From Lepturacanthus savala (Eukaryota; Chordata; Actinopteri; Scombriformes; Trichiuridae), in contig CM060474.1 of NCBI GenBank assembly GCA_030544235.1, positions 5,939,898-6,003,897 of the forward strand: 64,000 nucleotides of DNA. The letters run 5' to 3'. Below are positions 46,796-60,007 of this stretch, piece after piece (the stretch's first letter is position 1; every line of letters begins with the position of its first letter). A program made the translations under genes and the position numbers. The notes under the pieces are model-generated. The model saw nothing but the letters and a program-made list of their open reading frames with translations. It was not told where the DNA came from and searched no databases.

Positions 46796-47323
46796 TTGAA
46801 CCCTCTATTACACATCTTCATTTTTCTAAAAAAGCTTTGATATAAAAAAATATGTTTTTACATTTAGGGTGTGAAAAGGGGGCTTTTCTTTTGAAGGTCA
46901 TGACAAGGTCACATGACCAGGATATCCTGTTTGTTAATGAAAACATTATTGTTTCACAAATGTTGTCTTTTATTTCAAATTATTGAACATTTTCACCAAA
47001 TAAAACATATGAACTCACTATCTAGGGTAGGAAAACTTTATTATTATTATTATTATTTTTTCATTTATAATTCAGTTTAGATGTTATAAGTTGTGTTTTT
47101 CTAAAATGCTAAAAGAGATTTGTTGCAATATGCAAATGTGGAAAATTCCTAATGCATACGACAGCTTACAGTTGCATTGACTTACGTAGCATGAAACTAT
47201 CCTGAAACTGTTTACAACTTTTTCTCACATATATTTTAAAATATCTATTATTTACGCCATTTTTAATTGATTCAAAATATGTTTTACCATGTCTAAGTAA
47301 TATTTCATACAATAGAGGGTTAA
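46796..47323 (+). mobile_element. Family P TTAA MITE, copy 12
   Basis: The left end TTGAACCCTCTATTACA has lost its TTAA by one change and lacks the GTTGCCATATGGCAAC segment. The right end is CAATAGAGGGTTAA. The internal order is near complete, including GGTGTGAAAAGGGGGCTTTT and ACTATCTAGGGTAGG. Confidence 0.92.
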
Positions 47324-47692
47324 TGGCCACACAGCTAAGATGGTGGAACACTGCACAGATGAGACATACAAACCCACCATTCAAAAATCACAAAAAAACA
47401 AAGTCAAAGACAATAAGTGGCCGCTGTGTCAAGGGGGTTCAAGGTCCATATTGCAGCGAGGGAAAAAGCTGTTTTTGAAAAGGTTTGTCCTGGTCAGCTG
47501 TGATTTAAAGTGCCTCATGCAGAGTAACAGCTGGAACACAAGGTTAGCTGCAGCAGTGCTGTCTGAGAGGATTTTATGTGCTCTTTTATGTGCTCGGGGG
47601 CATTGTAATGTTGAAACTGAAAAAGGATCTTTGCCAAACTGTTGCCACAGCTGAAAGAACACTATCATCCTAAATATCACTGTATCCAAGCA
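47324..47692. other. Spacer between inverted family P copies
   Basis: About 370 bp with no recognised family. It is flanked by copies 12 and 13 in opposite orientation, so the whole 46796-48245 stretch could fold or be mobilised as a unit. Confidence 0.5.
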
Positions 47693-48245
47693 TTAACCCT
47701 CTATTTGCAAGAAATATTACATAGACATGGTAAAAAATATTTTAAATATTATGACTTAAAATAGTCTAAATAATAGATATGTTAAGAAATACATAAGATA
47801 AAAAAAATCATAAACATAGTCTCATAGTTTCATGCTATGTAAGTCAATGGGACTCCATTAGGTTGTTACACTAGGAATTTTACATGTTTACAATTTACCA
47901 CAAATAGTGACTTAAATTTTACAAAATTAAATTTACAAAAATGTAGAATGAAAAAATATAATAATAATTAATTAAGTTTAATTAATTAAGTTTAATTAAG
48001 TTTTTATTTGGTGAAAATATTCCCAAATTCTAAATAAAAGACAACCTTCAGTTGTAAGACAAAGATGAGACCATGTCAAATGTTCATTAGCAAACAGGAT
48101 ATCCTGGCCTGTGTATGTTCTTCAAAATAAAAGTTCACTTTTCACACCCAACTGTAAAAACATTGATTTTAACTCACAACTTTTTGGAAAAAAATAAGTA
48201 AAAGTAATTGTTGCCAAATGCCAAAACTATGAAATAAAGGGTTAA
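47693..48245 (-). mobile_element. Family P TTAA MITE, copy 13
   Basis: Starts TTAACCCTCTATTTGCAAGA and ends GAAATAAAGGGTTAA. Internal blocks: AGTTTCATGCTATGTAAGTC, ACACTAGGAATTTTACATG, TTTTATTTGGTGAAAATATT, CAAACAGGATATCCTGG and ACCCAACTGTAAAAACAT. A short TTAATTAAGTT tandem has expanded near 47970-48002. Confidence 0.93.
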
Positions 48246-48394
48246 AATATCACTTCACTGGAACAAACACACACACACACACAAATATAGATTGTCCACT
48301 TATACGGAGTAACAGTGATTTTGAGTTAGTCAGGAATCACAGTTCAACACCTTCACGATTAAATCTGTGTCTCTGTGTGTGTGTGTGTGTGGAG

Positions 48395-48500
48395 GGGACT
48401 CAGAGGACAGTGACAATCAGGTCGCCCGGGGCCGGCTGATTGGCTTGGCTTGCCGCCAGCTCAGCCAATCAGAGGCCTTTGATTTCCCTGCAGCGATAAA
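48395..48500. promoter_or_regulatory. GC-rich block with opposed CCAAT boxes
   Basis: GGCCGGCTGATTGGCTTGGC and CTCAGCCAATCAGAGG give divergent CCAAT boxes 25-30 bp apart, followed by CAGCGATAAAAGC. The CpG/GC-rich context contrasts with its neighbours. Speculative element. Confidence 0.28.
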
Positions 48501-48714
48501 AGCTGAAAAAAATGAAAAAAAAAAAAATAAAAACTTTACAGCCGAGTAGAGACGGCTTTAAACTAAGGTGTAGTAACACACCTGTAAATGTACACTTTAA
48601 TATTATAAATGACCCGATTCATTTCATCAGCTGCGTCGTCCGTTCAAACGGTGATTTTATTTTTAGAATTTCTGCTGCAAAGGTTTGAAAATGAATCCCT
48701 GCAGTTACTGATGG
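48501..48714. other. Unassigned intron
   Basis: A run of As near 48518-48529; otherwise plain sequence. Confidence 0.45.
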
Positions 48715-49060
48715 ACTGAGGAGGGGCAGTTTCAGAGTTACGGGTACCCAGGAGGGTCATATACCTTGTTTTTTTTTGGCAAAATGTCTGTAAAGTCTGT
48801 TCATAATGGCCATTAGAAGAGCCCTTCATATTGCACTTACAATGTATGGGTTTTAGGAGACAAAATCCACAGTCCTCCTCTGCAAAAATGTATTAGGGTC
48901 AGTAACAAATAATGTTTGGCAAGATGAGCAAGTCAAAAACTTTTTAAAACACAGTTTTAAGAATCACTCATCAGGTCTCTATAAATGCACATTTTGTGTT
49001 CATGTCGGTTTCTTGTTATTTGAAAGTCCATTAGTAAAAGTATGTTTTTGTCACTGACCC
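48715..49060 (+). repeat. Dispersed fish repeat (family with GTGGTGTAACCCT end)
   Basis: GCAAAATGTCTGTAAAGTCT, GGTTTTAGGAGACAAAATCC, GTCAGTAACAAATAATGTTT and CAGTTTTAAGAATCACTCAT. The second half recurs at 62249-62405. Class unknown. Confidence 0.65.
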
Positions 49061-49901
49061 ATTTAAAAGTTGATTGAAAGCTAATATGAAATTTCAGCTG
49101 TCCAAATGAGTCAGTTCAAGTAGATATTGTTCAATGTTACTTTTTTTTTTTTGCTTCAAGGTCTCTTTTTCTCACTAGACTTATACCGTAGCTTAACAGG
49201 GAAATGCTGTCCATGGAAACACAAAGAGGAGAGAATGTGATGCTAAAGACTGTAAACGTGTCAGATGTCTAACAGATATAAATAAATCAGGCTTCTGAAG
49301 CCCCATATAACTTCACACACACTTTTAAATGACTGTGTGGAATGTGTCCTCCAACACTTACATTGAAAGTACATTTAAAGGGTCTTTTAATAGACATACG
49401 AACAGAAGGAATTATTATAGTGAGGAAAACCTCTTCCATGGCTTACATAGACATTGTTGCTTTAAGACACCCTTCAAAAAAAGTGTTTTAACTAGACTTG
49501 TAGGCCTCAACACCGGTCGTGGTCTCTAGGCTGGTCTTAAGACTGCTTTTTTGTGATCTTGGTCTCACAATGTCTCAGACTGGCAGAGCGGCCTCAGAGG
49601 GATTTGGCAGGCACTTTTTTTCCCTAGGATATCATTATTGGTGGTATCATGGTAGTTTATTGTGTTACTGATGTCTATGGTGGAGAATGGAGAGGTAAGG
49701 TTTGTTCATCTGACCCAGTTTCACTCATGGAAGGAGGAGGTTCATCCACTTGTTTGTTTTTTCTACTGTCATTGAGTCACTGCATCACACTATCAGCACT
49801 TCAATACTCTAGTGCCCATTCATACAGTTATAATGGTAATGAGACTTCATGGTGCATTCAAGTGCACCTCGTTGAAACTAGAATCGATTGAAGTTTCTAA
49901 A
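49061..49901. other. Unassigned intron
   Basis: No exon; a T run at 49140-49152. Confidence 0.5.
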
Positions 49902-49914
49902 TGTTTTTGTTTTC

Positions 49915-50166
49915 TCATCTCATCTTCTATGTCCACTTATTCCTCATTAGGGTCACAGGGGTCTGCAGGAGCCTATCCCAGTGCGTTACGGCGAGAGGCA
50001 GGGATACACCCCAGATGGTCGCCAGCCAATCGTGGGGCACACACACTATTCACTCACAATTTAGAGTCTCCAATTAACCTCAGAATGTTTTTGGACTGTG
50101 GGAGGAAGCCGGAGTACCCGGTGAAAACCAACACAGACACAGGGAGAACATGCAAACTGTGTCCCC
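49915..50166 (-). mobile_element. Family V SINE, internally deleted, with TSD
   Basis: Flanked by identical 13-bp repeats TGTTTTTGTTTTC (49902-49914 and 50167-50179). Tail and central blocks are intact (CACTTATTCCTCATTAGGG, GGGATACACCCCAGATGGTC, CAGAATGTTTTTGGACTGTG, GGAGAACATGCAAAC). It then jumps to TGTGTCCCC, the outermost head remnant, so most of the tRNA-like head is deleted although both ends survive. Confidence 0.93.
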
Positions 50167-50179
50167 TGTTTTTGTTTTC

Positions 50180-51040
50180 ATTTAGTGAAATACATTACTC
50201 TGTAATTACTTTCCTGCTTATATGCTTTTACCATGTGCTATGGTAACCATTAAGAAAATTCTGTAATTTACATACCAAAGTATACGCTGATATATGCTGT
50301 CTATGGTCTATATGAAATAGGGAAATATAGTTTTTGTTTTTTTTGGTCTTGGTCTTGAGGTCAACTGGTCTTGATACTCTCTGGTCTTGCTAGTGTCCTG
50401 GTCTCGGTTTAGGCAGTCTAGGCTACAAGTCTACCTTTAAAACCCCCCAAAACAACATTTATATTCATAGCATAGCTGAGAATATTTCTGCTTCTTATAA
50501 AATATTCATTGACAGTGTAGATAAACGTGTTAGTGGCTCAAAAGCAGTTTAATTACTCTTTAAATGGTGGTTTCATTGTAGAAGTTCTGCAGGGAGCAGA
50601 TGATATAAGTCTGAAACTGATGTTGTTCGACACCCGCTATAATTACACCTAATATATATTGTATAAGTGTTGAATTTCAATCTAGGAACAGAAATGCTTG
50701 TCTCTTTACAGCCGTCAAGATGTTAAAAAGAGACAAAAAAAGCTTCTAAGGGTTGGACCAAAATAAACAGGAACTTATTAGAATTCCTCTCAGCCAATCA
50801 TGATGTGAGGTCGGAACTAATAAGCGTGACAACGATCAAAATCCAGCGTGAGACAGACAGGTGCAGGTAGACAGAAACAGCCGGCGGAATAATGAGATGA
50901 TTTATGCCTCTTTATATTCTAATGAACTTCATGCAAACATCCTCTGTAGTAATAAATTTTCCACTTCAAACAAAAACACTGCACAGAGACAGAAAGACCT
51001 AATACAGAAGATTAATTAGCCTGGTTCATAGGATTACGTT
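50180..51040. other. Unassigned intron
   Basis: Segment 50780-51020 is rich in TAAT words and looks single-copy (GAATAATGAGATGATTTATG); a conserved element is possible but unproven. Confidence 0.4.
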
Positions 51041-51075
<35 letters not shown>

Positions 51076-51093
51076 CACGCACACACACACACA
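51041..51093. repeat. (CA)n microsatellite with CGCA breaks
   Basis: CA repeats interrupted twice by CGCA. Confidence 0.96.
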
Positions 51094-51357
51094 GGGATAG
51101 CAGGAAAAGTTAATCCAGTAATTAAACTTTTTTTTTCAAAGTATAATTTCCCTCTGTTGTGTATGTATGTTTTTTCAGTTAACTCAACTGTCAAGGCTAC
51201 TTTAATTCATTCACCCATTTTTCTTCTCCATACACAGCATGTTAATCACATACTCTATTATACTAAACATAGTCTACTACAGTCATGAAATCAGGTTCTT
51301 CCCTCCCAAAACCAGTCTAACAGAGCCAGTTTTAGTTGGAATCATGAAAAGTGTAAA

Positions 51358-51725
51358 TTAACCTCTAAGGCATGAAATATTACTTAAACATGGTAAAGAT
51401 GTTTTGGAAGTTGTTATTACTTAAAATGGAGTAAATAATAGAAATAAAAGCAGGTAAGAAAAAGTTAAACATGATTTCATGCTATGGACTCCATCAGGTT
51501 GTATACACTAGGAATTTTACATATTTGAGTCAGGTGGTGTAACCCTAAAATTAGATAGTTTAACTCTCTTATTAAGGTTTTAAAATGTTAAAAGAACATA
51601 TGATCTAAACAGGTTTTACATTCTAGATGGATTATATATTTAACATATAAATATTAAATATATAAATATAACATATTTATATATTTAACATAACCATATG
51701 GCAACACTATGTCATAGAGGGTTAA
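51358..51725 (-). mobile_element. Family P TTAA MITE, copy 14, interrupted
   Basis: The left end is TTAACCTCTAAGGCATGAAA; the right end is CTATGTCATAGAGGGTTAA with CCATATGGCAACA. Between 51528 and about 51640 lies a fragment of the repeat also at 62249-62605 (GGTGGTGTAACCCTAAA, TTTAACTCTCTTATTAAGG), inverted relative to that copy, followed by an AT-rich TATAAATAT tandem. Confidence 0.85.
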
Positions 51726-54399
51726 ATATATAAATAGGCCTATTTTTTATGAAAAATAACAATTCTACTCCTCAGTGATGCCATGATAAGAAATACAAAT
51801 AAAGTACAAAACTACAGCTCACATTTTTTTGTGTTTACATATTTAACTTATTCCAGTACTTTTGGTTTATTTTTGATATTTTGAGTAGATTTTACATATC
51901 AGAGGAGAGAATTCTATTTGTAAAACATCTTCTGATAATAATGCAGGTTATGGAGCTGATATAAAGTATGTGGTGGGATGTTTTGATGCTAGGATTCTTC
52001 TGTTGTTTTATTTTTGGAATTGTACATTTGGTATTTGAGGATTTGGTCCTGTATATACCCAATACAGAACCAGCACTAATTATCTGCTGTTGTCACTGAG
52101 TGCAGCCAGCATCCCAGTATTAGATCTGTGTACAACTATGAGATTAACTGAGCTTTACCACACCACAAATCATGTGATTTAATTAAATCTGTTCAAGTAT
52201 CATAAGCCTTAATTTCTAATCAAAAATCTAATGCAGGACTTCCACTATAAATCTGTCATTTCAATTTAAGCACAATGAGCTCCATCCAGGATGGACTACA
52301 AAAAGATGTCATCAGTGCTGTACAATCATTAGATTAAATGTGATTTAATCCATTTATGAAGTTAATCCCCCCATTATTCAAGCAGCCTTTAGGCTAATGA
52401 TCAGACTCATTATGAGGATGTCGGCGTTCAGCTGAAGCGCTGTCGGTGGTGTGTATGCAGCTTCAGGCTGAACCAGTTCTGTCTTTACTGTAATAACATA
52501 AAGCAGAATCCGAACATGTTACCTGAGGTTAACATGTCATATTCAGGCTAACACCATCAAAGCTCAGATACAGGCCTGGAGACAAAGAAAACCCCACATA
52601 CTGCTCATTATTTGCATTTGGCTTTAAGGAAATCAAATGACATAGAGTAATTTATGGTATAATAAAAACAAATCTAATAGGAAAAGAAACATAACATTTC
52701 ATTCTATTGATAAAGAAAAACTGACACAAGATATTCTAAATGACAAATCTGTGTCTATCTCCTCTGACCCTGCAGAGTTGATACGTTTGATGTTCCTTTG
52801 CTTCCTGTTGAGTTCATGTGTTTGTGTTCACCTAGATGTGGAAGTCAGTGGCTGTTGATTAGATGGAATGTGGTAACTACATTCAGTTTGGAGACAGGTT
52901 GTCTTTTCTTGTTTAGACCTAATGTGACTGGAGGTTACCTGAATTTCAATCACCCCTTCCTCACTTGTGAACTGACCACAGAGGAACCTTCTCTCTCCCT
53001 CTACTTGGAAGGAAACCTTCTTCCTTTGTTTTTCTTTGCTTTAATCTTGTAATATATCAGCTACAGACCCACCACCATTCGAGGTCATCTTTCTGTAACA
53101 GATTTGCTCTGTTAACAATAAGATCCAGTGACCACTGAGACCAATGAGAAGAAATTTACCATTATACAGCAAACTTGTACTTGGATTAATTCAACACTAT
53201 TAGTCACAACAGTAAATCCAAGGTTTAATCCAAAGTGGCGTATATCTGAAAATTAATACAACATAAGCAAGGGACTATTCAATAGGAAACAACATAAGTT
53301 ACCACCCTAAAGCTAAGTTTGAATCTAATAGGACCTGTACATTGGATTCATACATATTGACGTTGCTTTTGGACATTTTATTTGTGCAGGAAGTCCATCA
53401 GGGATTTTCCAGTTATTGGTGAGAAATACAAGTCTGTGGGCAATTATGACTTTGAGAAAAACAATAAGGGATAAACGCCGCAAATAAAATTTTTACTTGG
53501 AGCAGGACTGGCGGCACATCATCAGTTGTTTAAGCTAATGCTAGGTATGCTAGAAAAGTCAATAAATGGTTCATCTGCATTCAACACAAATAAGATGAAC
53601 TTCAAATCATTCAAGCACAGAGGTGTTCTTAAAAGTGAAGGAGAGATATCAGGGGTATAAGAAACAATGAGAGTGGATGATTGCACCAAGTGAGGTGGTA
53701 TATTGAGAAGCGAAGGAGACTCAACACTGATCCTTGAGGTGCGCCTGTGGATAAACTTTTTGTTGTCTGTTGTTCTTTTCCCGAAAGACTCTCAGTTTTA
53801 TTTCTCTCTCAAGGTCATTATTCTCTTGGATTTATTGTCTTTTCCCTTCCATTCTACTATTATAACCTGTTTCTGCCACAAATCACCATGTATTTAAGCC
53901 CTACAACTATATACTAGGTTATAGTAGGCAACCGGTTTTATAACCATGGTTCATTCTGGACTAGTCCGGTGTATTATTTAGGCTAGGCTATTTCATACCC
54001 CCTAGTTTGTATACTCAAACTAAAGGTTAAAGTGCCTGTTTTATACTTTACTTTATACACTGAAGTATTATTTTACATTTTACTAGGCATTTTTGCTGTC
54101 ACATCATTTTAGCCCAAATTACAATTACTAAGTGTTTTTTGTACCTAATCCTAACCAGACCTTATTCACAACACTGTTAGACACACCTGGTGTTTCTCGA
54201 CTGAATATCTGAAAACAAAAAGTCTATGCACCATGCTACTGCATCTCAAGAGCAAAATGGCATTTGCACATAGGCCTACAGTTGTTTTGAAATAGTAACC
54301 CAGGAGTGGGGGTATAATTTGGACTAGACAGGTATGGTCTGTCCTAGACTAAAATATACCCAAGAGTATAAAATGGTCAGAGATTCATGCAGGTTCAAA
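51726..54399. other. Long unassigned intron stretch
   Basis: About 2.7 kb without recognised repeat or exon. Open frames at 52798-53052 and 53703-53897 (+) lack homology that I know. Segment 52290-52460 has TAAT-rich, single-copy character (GTGATTTAATCCATTTATGA). Confidence 0.45.
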
Positions 54400-54647
54400 C
54401 CATCCGTCCTTTTTCCATACCCTCTAAATCCTCAAAAGGGTCATGGGAGTCTTCTGGAGCCAAACCCAGCGCACTTTGGGCACACACAGGCAATTTAGAG
54501 TCTCCAATTAACCTAAACTGGAGAAAATCCACACAGACATGTGGAGAACATGCAAACTCCACACAGAAAGGCCCCACAAGGCCTTAACCCTGCAACCTTC
54601 CTGCTGTGAGGCAACATGTCTACTAACTGTGTAACCGTGTTGCACCG
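54400..54647 (-). mobile_element. Family V SINE fragment, degenerate
   Basis: ACACAGGCAATTTAGAGTCT, CATGCAAACTCCACACAGAA and ACCTTCCTGCTGTGAGGCAA, with internal deletions. It faces the sense copy at 54723. Confidence 0.85.
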
Positions 54648-54722
54648 AATTTAAACCTTAGGGATGAATTTTTTGGCTTTCTGTCTTGAGATTATCCAAA
54701 TATAAGATTGTTGTGCAGAGTG

Positions 54723-54970
54723 TAGCCTGCTTGGCTCACAGCAAAAAGGTCACAAGTTCTGGTTATTTAACTGGGACCTTTCTGTGTGGAGTTTGCATGA
54801 TTTTTCTCCACGTTCTCCGGCTTCCTCCCACAGTCAAAAGACATGCTGAGGTTAATTGGAGACTCTAAATTGCCCGTTGGTATGACTCTGTAAATAGTGT
54901 GTGCCCCATGATAGGCTGGCGACCTGTCTGCTGTGTATCCCTGCCTCTCTCATAATCTGGGAATGGCTCT
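54723..54970 (+). mobile_element. Family V SINE fragment, degenerate
   Basis: GGACCTTTCTGTGTGGAGTT, CCGGCTTCCTCCCACAGTC, GAGGTTAATTGGAGACTCTA and ATAGGCTGGCGACCTGTCTG. It forms an inverted pair with the antisense piece 75 bp upstream. Confidence 0.88.
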
Positions 54971-55554
54971 GATGTTCTTACAGAGTATTTGTTATTAGTT
55001 ATGTTCATTCTTCACCAGAATACAGGGAACAAAAACTCCCCAAAACCACAGAAACTGGATTTCAGTGGAAACCCAAACCAAGTTAGACCATGAAAGGATA
55101 TCACTGTCTATGAGTTTAACTATGATTTAATATAATTAGTGCGGATCATGTTGGTGAAGTTCTGTTGAAGGGTATCATCCTGGTTGATGCTGCTCTGTGT
55201 TGCTCCTTCAGTCGACTGAATTTAATTTCATTTCATATTTCGATACTACCTTCCACTCTGGTTAAACATGATTTTTGTACATTTCAACTATTTGGCATGC
55301 ATGCTGCTTATAGAATATTTACATCTTCATGCATTAATACATATATTCACATGCTGTACTGTATATGCAGGAACTGATACCACAAATACATGCATTTATT
55401 CCTGATGACGTACACATTTCTTTTGCGGACATGTTTTCCTTTCATTAAAAACAAACACACGCTCAGTTACGATGCAGAACAGTGAATTTGTCCCACGAGG
55501 ACGAGTCCACTGGGATCTGATTAACACACATAGGAGGGGAAGTGGATGTATGTA

Positions 55555-55591
<37 letters not shown>

Positions 55592-55998
55592 AGAATAAAG
55601 AAAACAGAAAGAGAAACAGATGATTCATATAGATCTTTTTACAGCATCCATATTTACATGAAATAGTAGGTCAACACTAGATACCAATGACACTAATTAC
55701 GGTTCAGTCTTTCCAGCCTGACTCTGACCTGAATGGAGCGGAACCTTAATTAATATCATTTGTAACTCCTGTGTTTTGTTTACCCACTATTTCATGTCAA
55801 TATGTCTGTTGTGGAAATAAGGTCTTTTGAGTCAGGAACAGCACAAAAAGAGTAAAACCACTTCTGTCAGGAGGGTATAAGAATCAGAAACCACCGACCT
55901 GGAAATCACAATCCCGTCTTTCTCCCGTTATCCTCCCCATGTCATTAATTCTCATGTTATCGTTCTCTGTGTCTTTAATAAATGGAATCATTCCCTCG
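54971..55998. other. Unassigned intron with (GT)n
   Basis: A GT microsatellite lies at 55555-55588; otherwise nothing recognised. Confidence 0.5.
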
Positions 55999-56345
55999 CT
56001 CTGGACATGTTTTCAGGACTCGCTAAGGCCACGGAAGCTACAATGATTCTGACACATCCTAATTTGGCTCTTGACACGTGTCCTAATTTGCAGAGGAGGC
56101 CGTTAATGAGCGGCCACATGCGATACATCAGCAGCCAGGAACACCAGTTTTATCGGCCTGTGGCAACGTCTCCTCCCCTGGCGCCCGAAACTGACTCTAA
56201 AACACACAGCGCTCTGACATGCTGTGTTTGAGATAAAAGGAGGAGATGGATGGACCTTATAATCTCCACAGTGAATAGGGGTCATTAAGCTGCCATGTCA
56301 ATCTCGCCCCTTTGGAATTAAAAGGCTCGAGCTGCCAACTGAGCT
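55999..56345. promoter_or_regulatory. Possible conserved non-coding block
   Basis: Compositionally balanced, repeat-free sequence in AT-rich surroundings. It has CCTAATTTG twice, GGCCGTTAATGAGCGGCC (a small palindrome), GTCATTAAGCTGCC and TTGGAATTAAAAGG. TAAT-type homeodomain words and low repeat content suggest a conserved enhancer. No alignment supports it here. Confidence 0.3.
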
Positions 56346-57546
56346 TTTAAGTTTTCACATCCTCGATAATAAAACTGATATATTCAACCAAAGAGTGAGA
56401 TTTCATCTTTTTTTTGAACACTTGAAAGGAGTTCAGAAACTCAAATAAACAACTCCAGAAACATTTAAAGTGTTCAATTATAAGCATAATTCATGTTTAG
56501 AATAGTTTTCTTGTAAAATATGTATGTCTATGAATGCATGTAAATCAAAATATATTTTTAAATTCATTTTTGACATGCTATGTGTAAACTGTTCAAATGC
56601 TTGAGACTCCTGGGAGTCTAAATCCAACCAGGGTAAACACATTCACATTAATAATCTTTTTTTTCTCTTTTCTGTTTTTCACTATAACTCAGCAATGTGA
56701 CTCATTCAACAGTGAGTTGTGCAGTTAAAAGGATTAAACCAGGAAAATGGAGGAGAAGTAATTTAACATGGAAGAAGGCGGAGTCACACATTTACCTTTA
56801 TTTGAAAAGTTAAACAAAATAAAGAATTTGGACATGCAAAGCTATGTTACTCCTTTTATACAGGAAAAATATGTAAAAGAAAAAAAAGTCACTTACATAA
56901 CAGGACAAAACGTTTTTAATATTAAAATTAAATTAAAAATAAGAGTTCAGTTATTACTTCTTATTATTACAAATCAATAAATCATCATTAGTTGTGAGCT
57001 TGATTGGTCTTTGCTTTACCTTTGTACTTTGAGTACTAACTAGATCTTAAAGGGAGCCTCACAGAACTAAATTAAAGAACCTAATTAGACTTAATCTTTC
57101 TTATTCTTTATAAATAAAATATATAGTATATACATCAATATAAAGAGACCGTTATTAATGTTTCATATTTCATTACACACTGCAGCCGACTTCCTGTTTT
57201 CCTCCCTTTATTTTTGCACTTTCACTAATAGAATGTATTTTTTTTTATGTTGAACACTTGTTTCCTCTCCCATTCCTGTTTACATCCTTTGGGCTGGGCT
57301 GTAACAATGGAGCTAAAACAATTAGTTTGCAATTGATTCATCATTTAAAAGTTGCCCTATTTTGCCATTTTCACAGTTTAATATTTTATTTGCATGGTCT
57401 ATATATAAACAGTAACTGCTTTTATAGCTCAAAATCATCTAATTAGATCTGTGTTTTAGACACAAGCACTGAACAAGGATTTTGTAAGACATTCAATTCT
57501 AAACATTAGCCAGAATACTTTGAGGAAAAATATAATAATAATAATA
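56346..57546. other. Unassigned intron
   Basis: AT-rich with no recognised repeat. The open frame at 56768-56980 is Lys/Ile-rich with no homology. Confidence 0.5.
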
Positions 57547-57907
57547 TTAACCCTTTATTGCATAGTGTTGCCATATGTCAATGATTAGTTTATCTTCATT
57601 TTTTCCAAAAAGCTGTGATGTAAAATCTATATTTTTACATTTGCGCATGAAAAAATGACTTTTATTTTCAAGGACATACAATTTATGAGGTCACATGACC
57701 AGGATATCCTGTTTGCTCATGGACATTTGACATGTGAGCGTCACTGTCTCACTACCGAAGGATAAATTCCTAGTGCATAAAACCTCAGCATCAAACTATC
57801 CTGAGACTATGTTTACAACTTTTTCTTATATTTCTTAAATATATCTATTATTAAGGCCATTTTAAGTAATACACACATTCAAAACAAACAAAAGAAATAG
57901 AGGTTAA
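57547..57907 (+). mobile_element. Family P TTAA MITE, copy 15
   Basis: TTAACCCTTTATTGCATAGT at the left and AGAAATAGAGGTTAA at the right, TTAA on both sides. The middle is deleted from the CACTACCGAAGG segment to AAATTCCTAGTGCATA. Confidence 0.92.
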
Positions 57908-58189
57908 ATAATAAGAATAATTTTCTTTCTCTCATGTGTTGATGAACTAATTATTTTTTAAAAAATCAAGTCCAAAATTTGATGGACATTTGTATATGTT
58001 TTATAGACTAAATAATTAATTGAGAAATCGAATAACAATAATAAATGAATTCATATGTGTGTGTGTGGGTGTTTTATTTTGTTTTCACACAGTGTACAGA
58101 TAAACTGTTGGTTCTCACAAGGTTAACATTCATTCCATGATTAGATATGATTAGCATCAAATGTAACTTTAAAATACCATATGGGGTTT
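57908..58189. other. Unassigned intron
   Basis: Short GT-rich patch near 58056-58070; nothing else. Confidence 0.45.
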
Positions 58190-58940
<751 letters not shown>

Positions 58941-59510
58941 TATGGTGGTATCAGGTAAAATGGGCCATTTAATGTTTGGGGGTCCCAGTTCCTCTGGAAA
59001 TTAGAGGCAATGATACAAATAAACTGTTGATATAACTGTAGTTGACTAGTAACATGTGATTTAATTAGTTTATGGTTTCTATGGTGATTTGATTAGTTTA
59101 TGGTTTCTATGGTGATGAGACAATACTTCAAATCTAGACTGAACCAGAAATGTTCATGGTAGTAGCCTGGTATGATAAATCTAACTAAACTATTATAAGG
59201 ATGATAAATCTATTAAAAATATACACATAAAAACTATGCATGATATCTGCCCCGATGGCATCCATCAGAAATAATAATAATTTTTAATAATAATTTTACC
59301 TGAAACCACTTGTGCAAGTAAAGTGGCACAGAGGATATTTTATGATTAATAGGGTCTAAATAATTCTATTTTATCACATAATTCCAACATAAAATGATCA
59401 GAAACAGTCATTATTAATCATAAATATACATGGAAAAGGCACATTTGGTATTGTGTTATTGTCCCAATTGATTTAATCAAATGTGGAACAATTTACCTGA
59501 TATTACCCTA
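58941..59510 (+). mobile_element. Family G TA MITE, copy 3
   Basis: TA-bounded. Left end GGTGGTATCAGGTAAAATGG; right end AATTTACCTGATATTACCC. Shares GGGGGTCCCAGTTCCTCTGG, GAAATTAGAGGCAATGATAC and TGGCATCCATCAGAAATAAT with copy 2 but lacks about 450 bp of its centre. Two tandem units of the 28-bp repeat lie near 59060-59118. Confidence 0.9.
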
Positions 59511-59739
59511 TAAATATTTCCCAGTTTTAATCTTATGTCTCTGTGTTATTTTTTCATTTATCTCTTGTTAGCTCAGTTTAACAGTTTGTCTTTTCTTGGG
59601 GTGAAAGAAACATCTTTTGAAATGTATGTATTAGATTTTTTAAGCAGCTCTTTCACTCATCAAGTTGAAACACATGACATTTGTGGACGGAAGACAGGAA
59701 AAAAAATGGATTCCGAACATTTGAGAGTCCTTTAACTGT
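59511..59739. other. Unassigned intron
   Basis: Nothing recognised. Confidence 0.4.
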
Positions 59740-59972
59740 CACAGGGCGGTGGAGAGGATGTTGTAGTGGAGCTGTAGAGCTGTAACTGTGCTGCCGTGGA
59801 AACCCGCGGCGGGGTTTCTATCTCCCTGTCGACCAATAAAAGAAATTTGAATTTCAGAGAGACGGAGAGCCGATGGTTGCAGAGATCGGGAGAGTGGGAG
59901 AGACGTTACCATGGCAACAGATGTTGGGTCACTGAGTCGGTGAGAGGCCAATGAACTCTACTCGGGATTCAG

Positions 59973-60007
<35 letters not shown>

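Noticed and set aside
56768..56980. 70-codon Lys/Ile-rich open frame
   Set aside because: Low-complexity AT-rich composition and no homology recognised.
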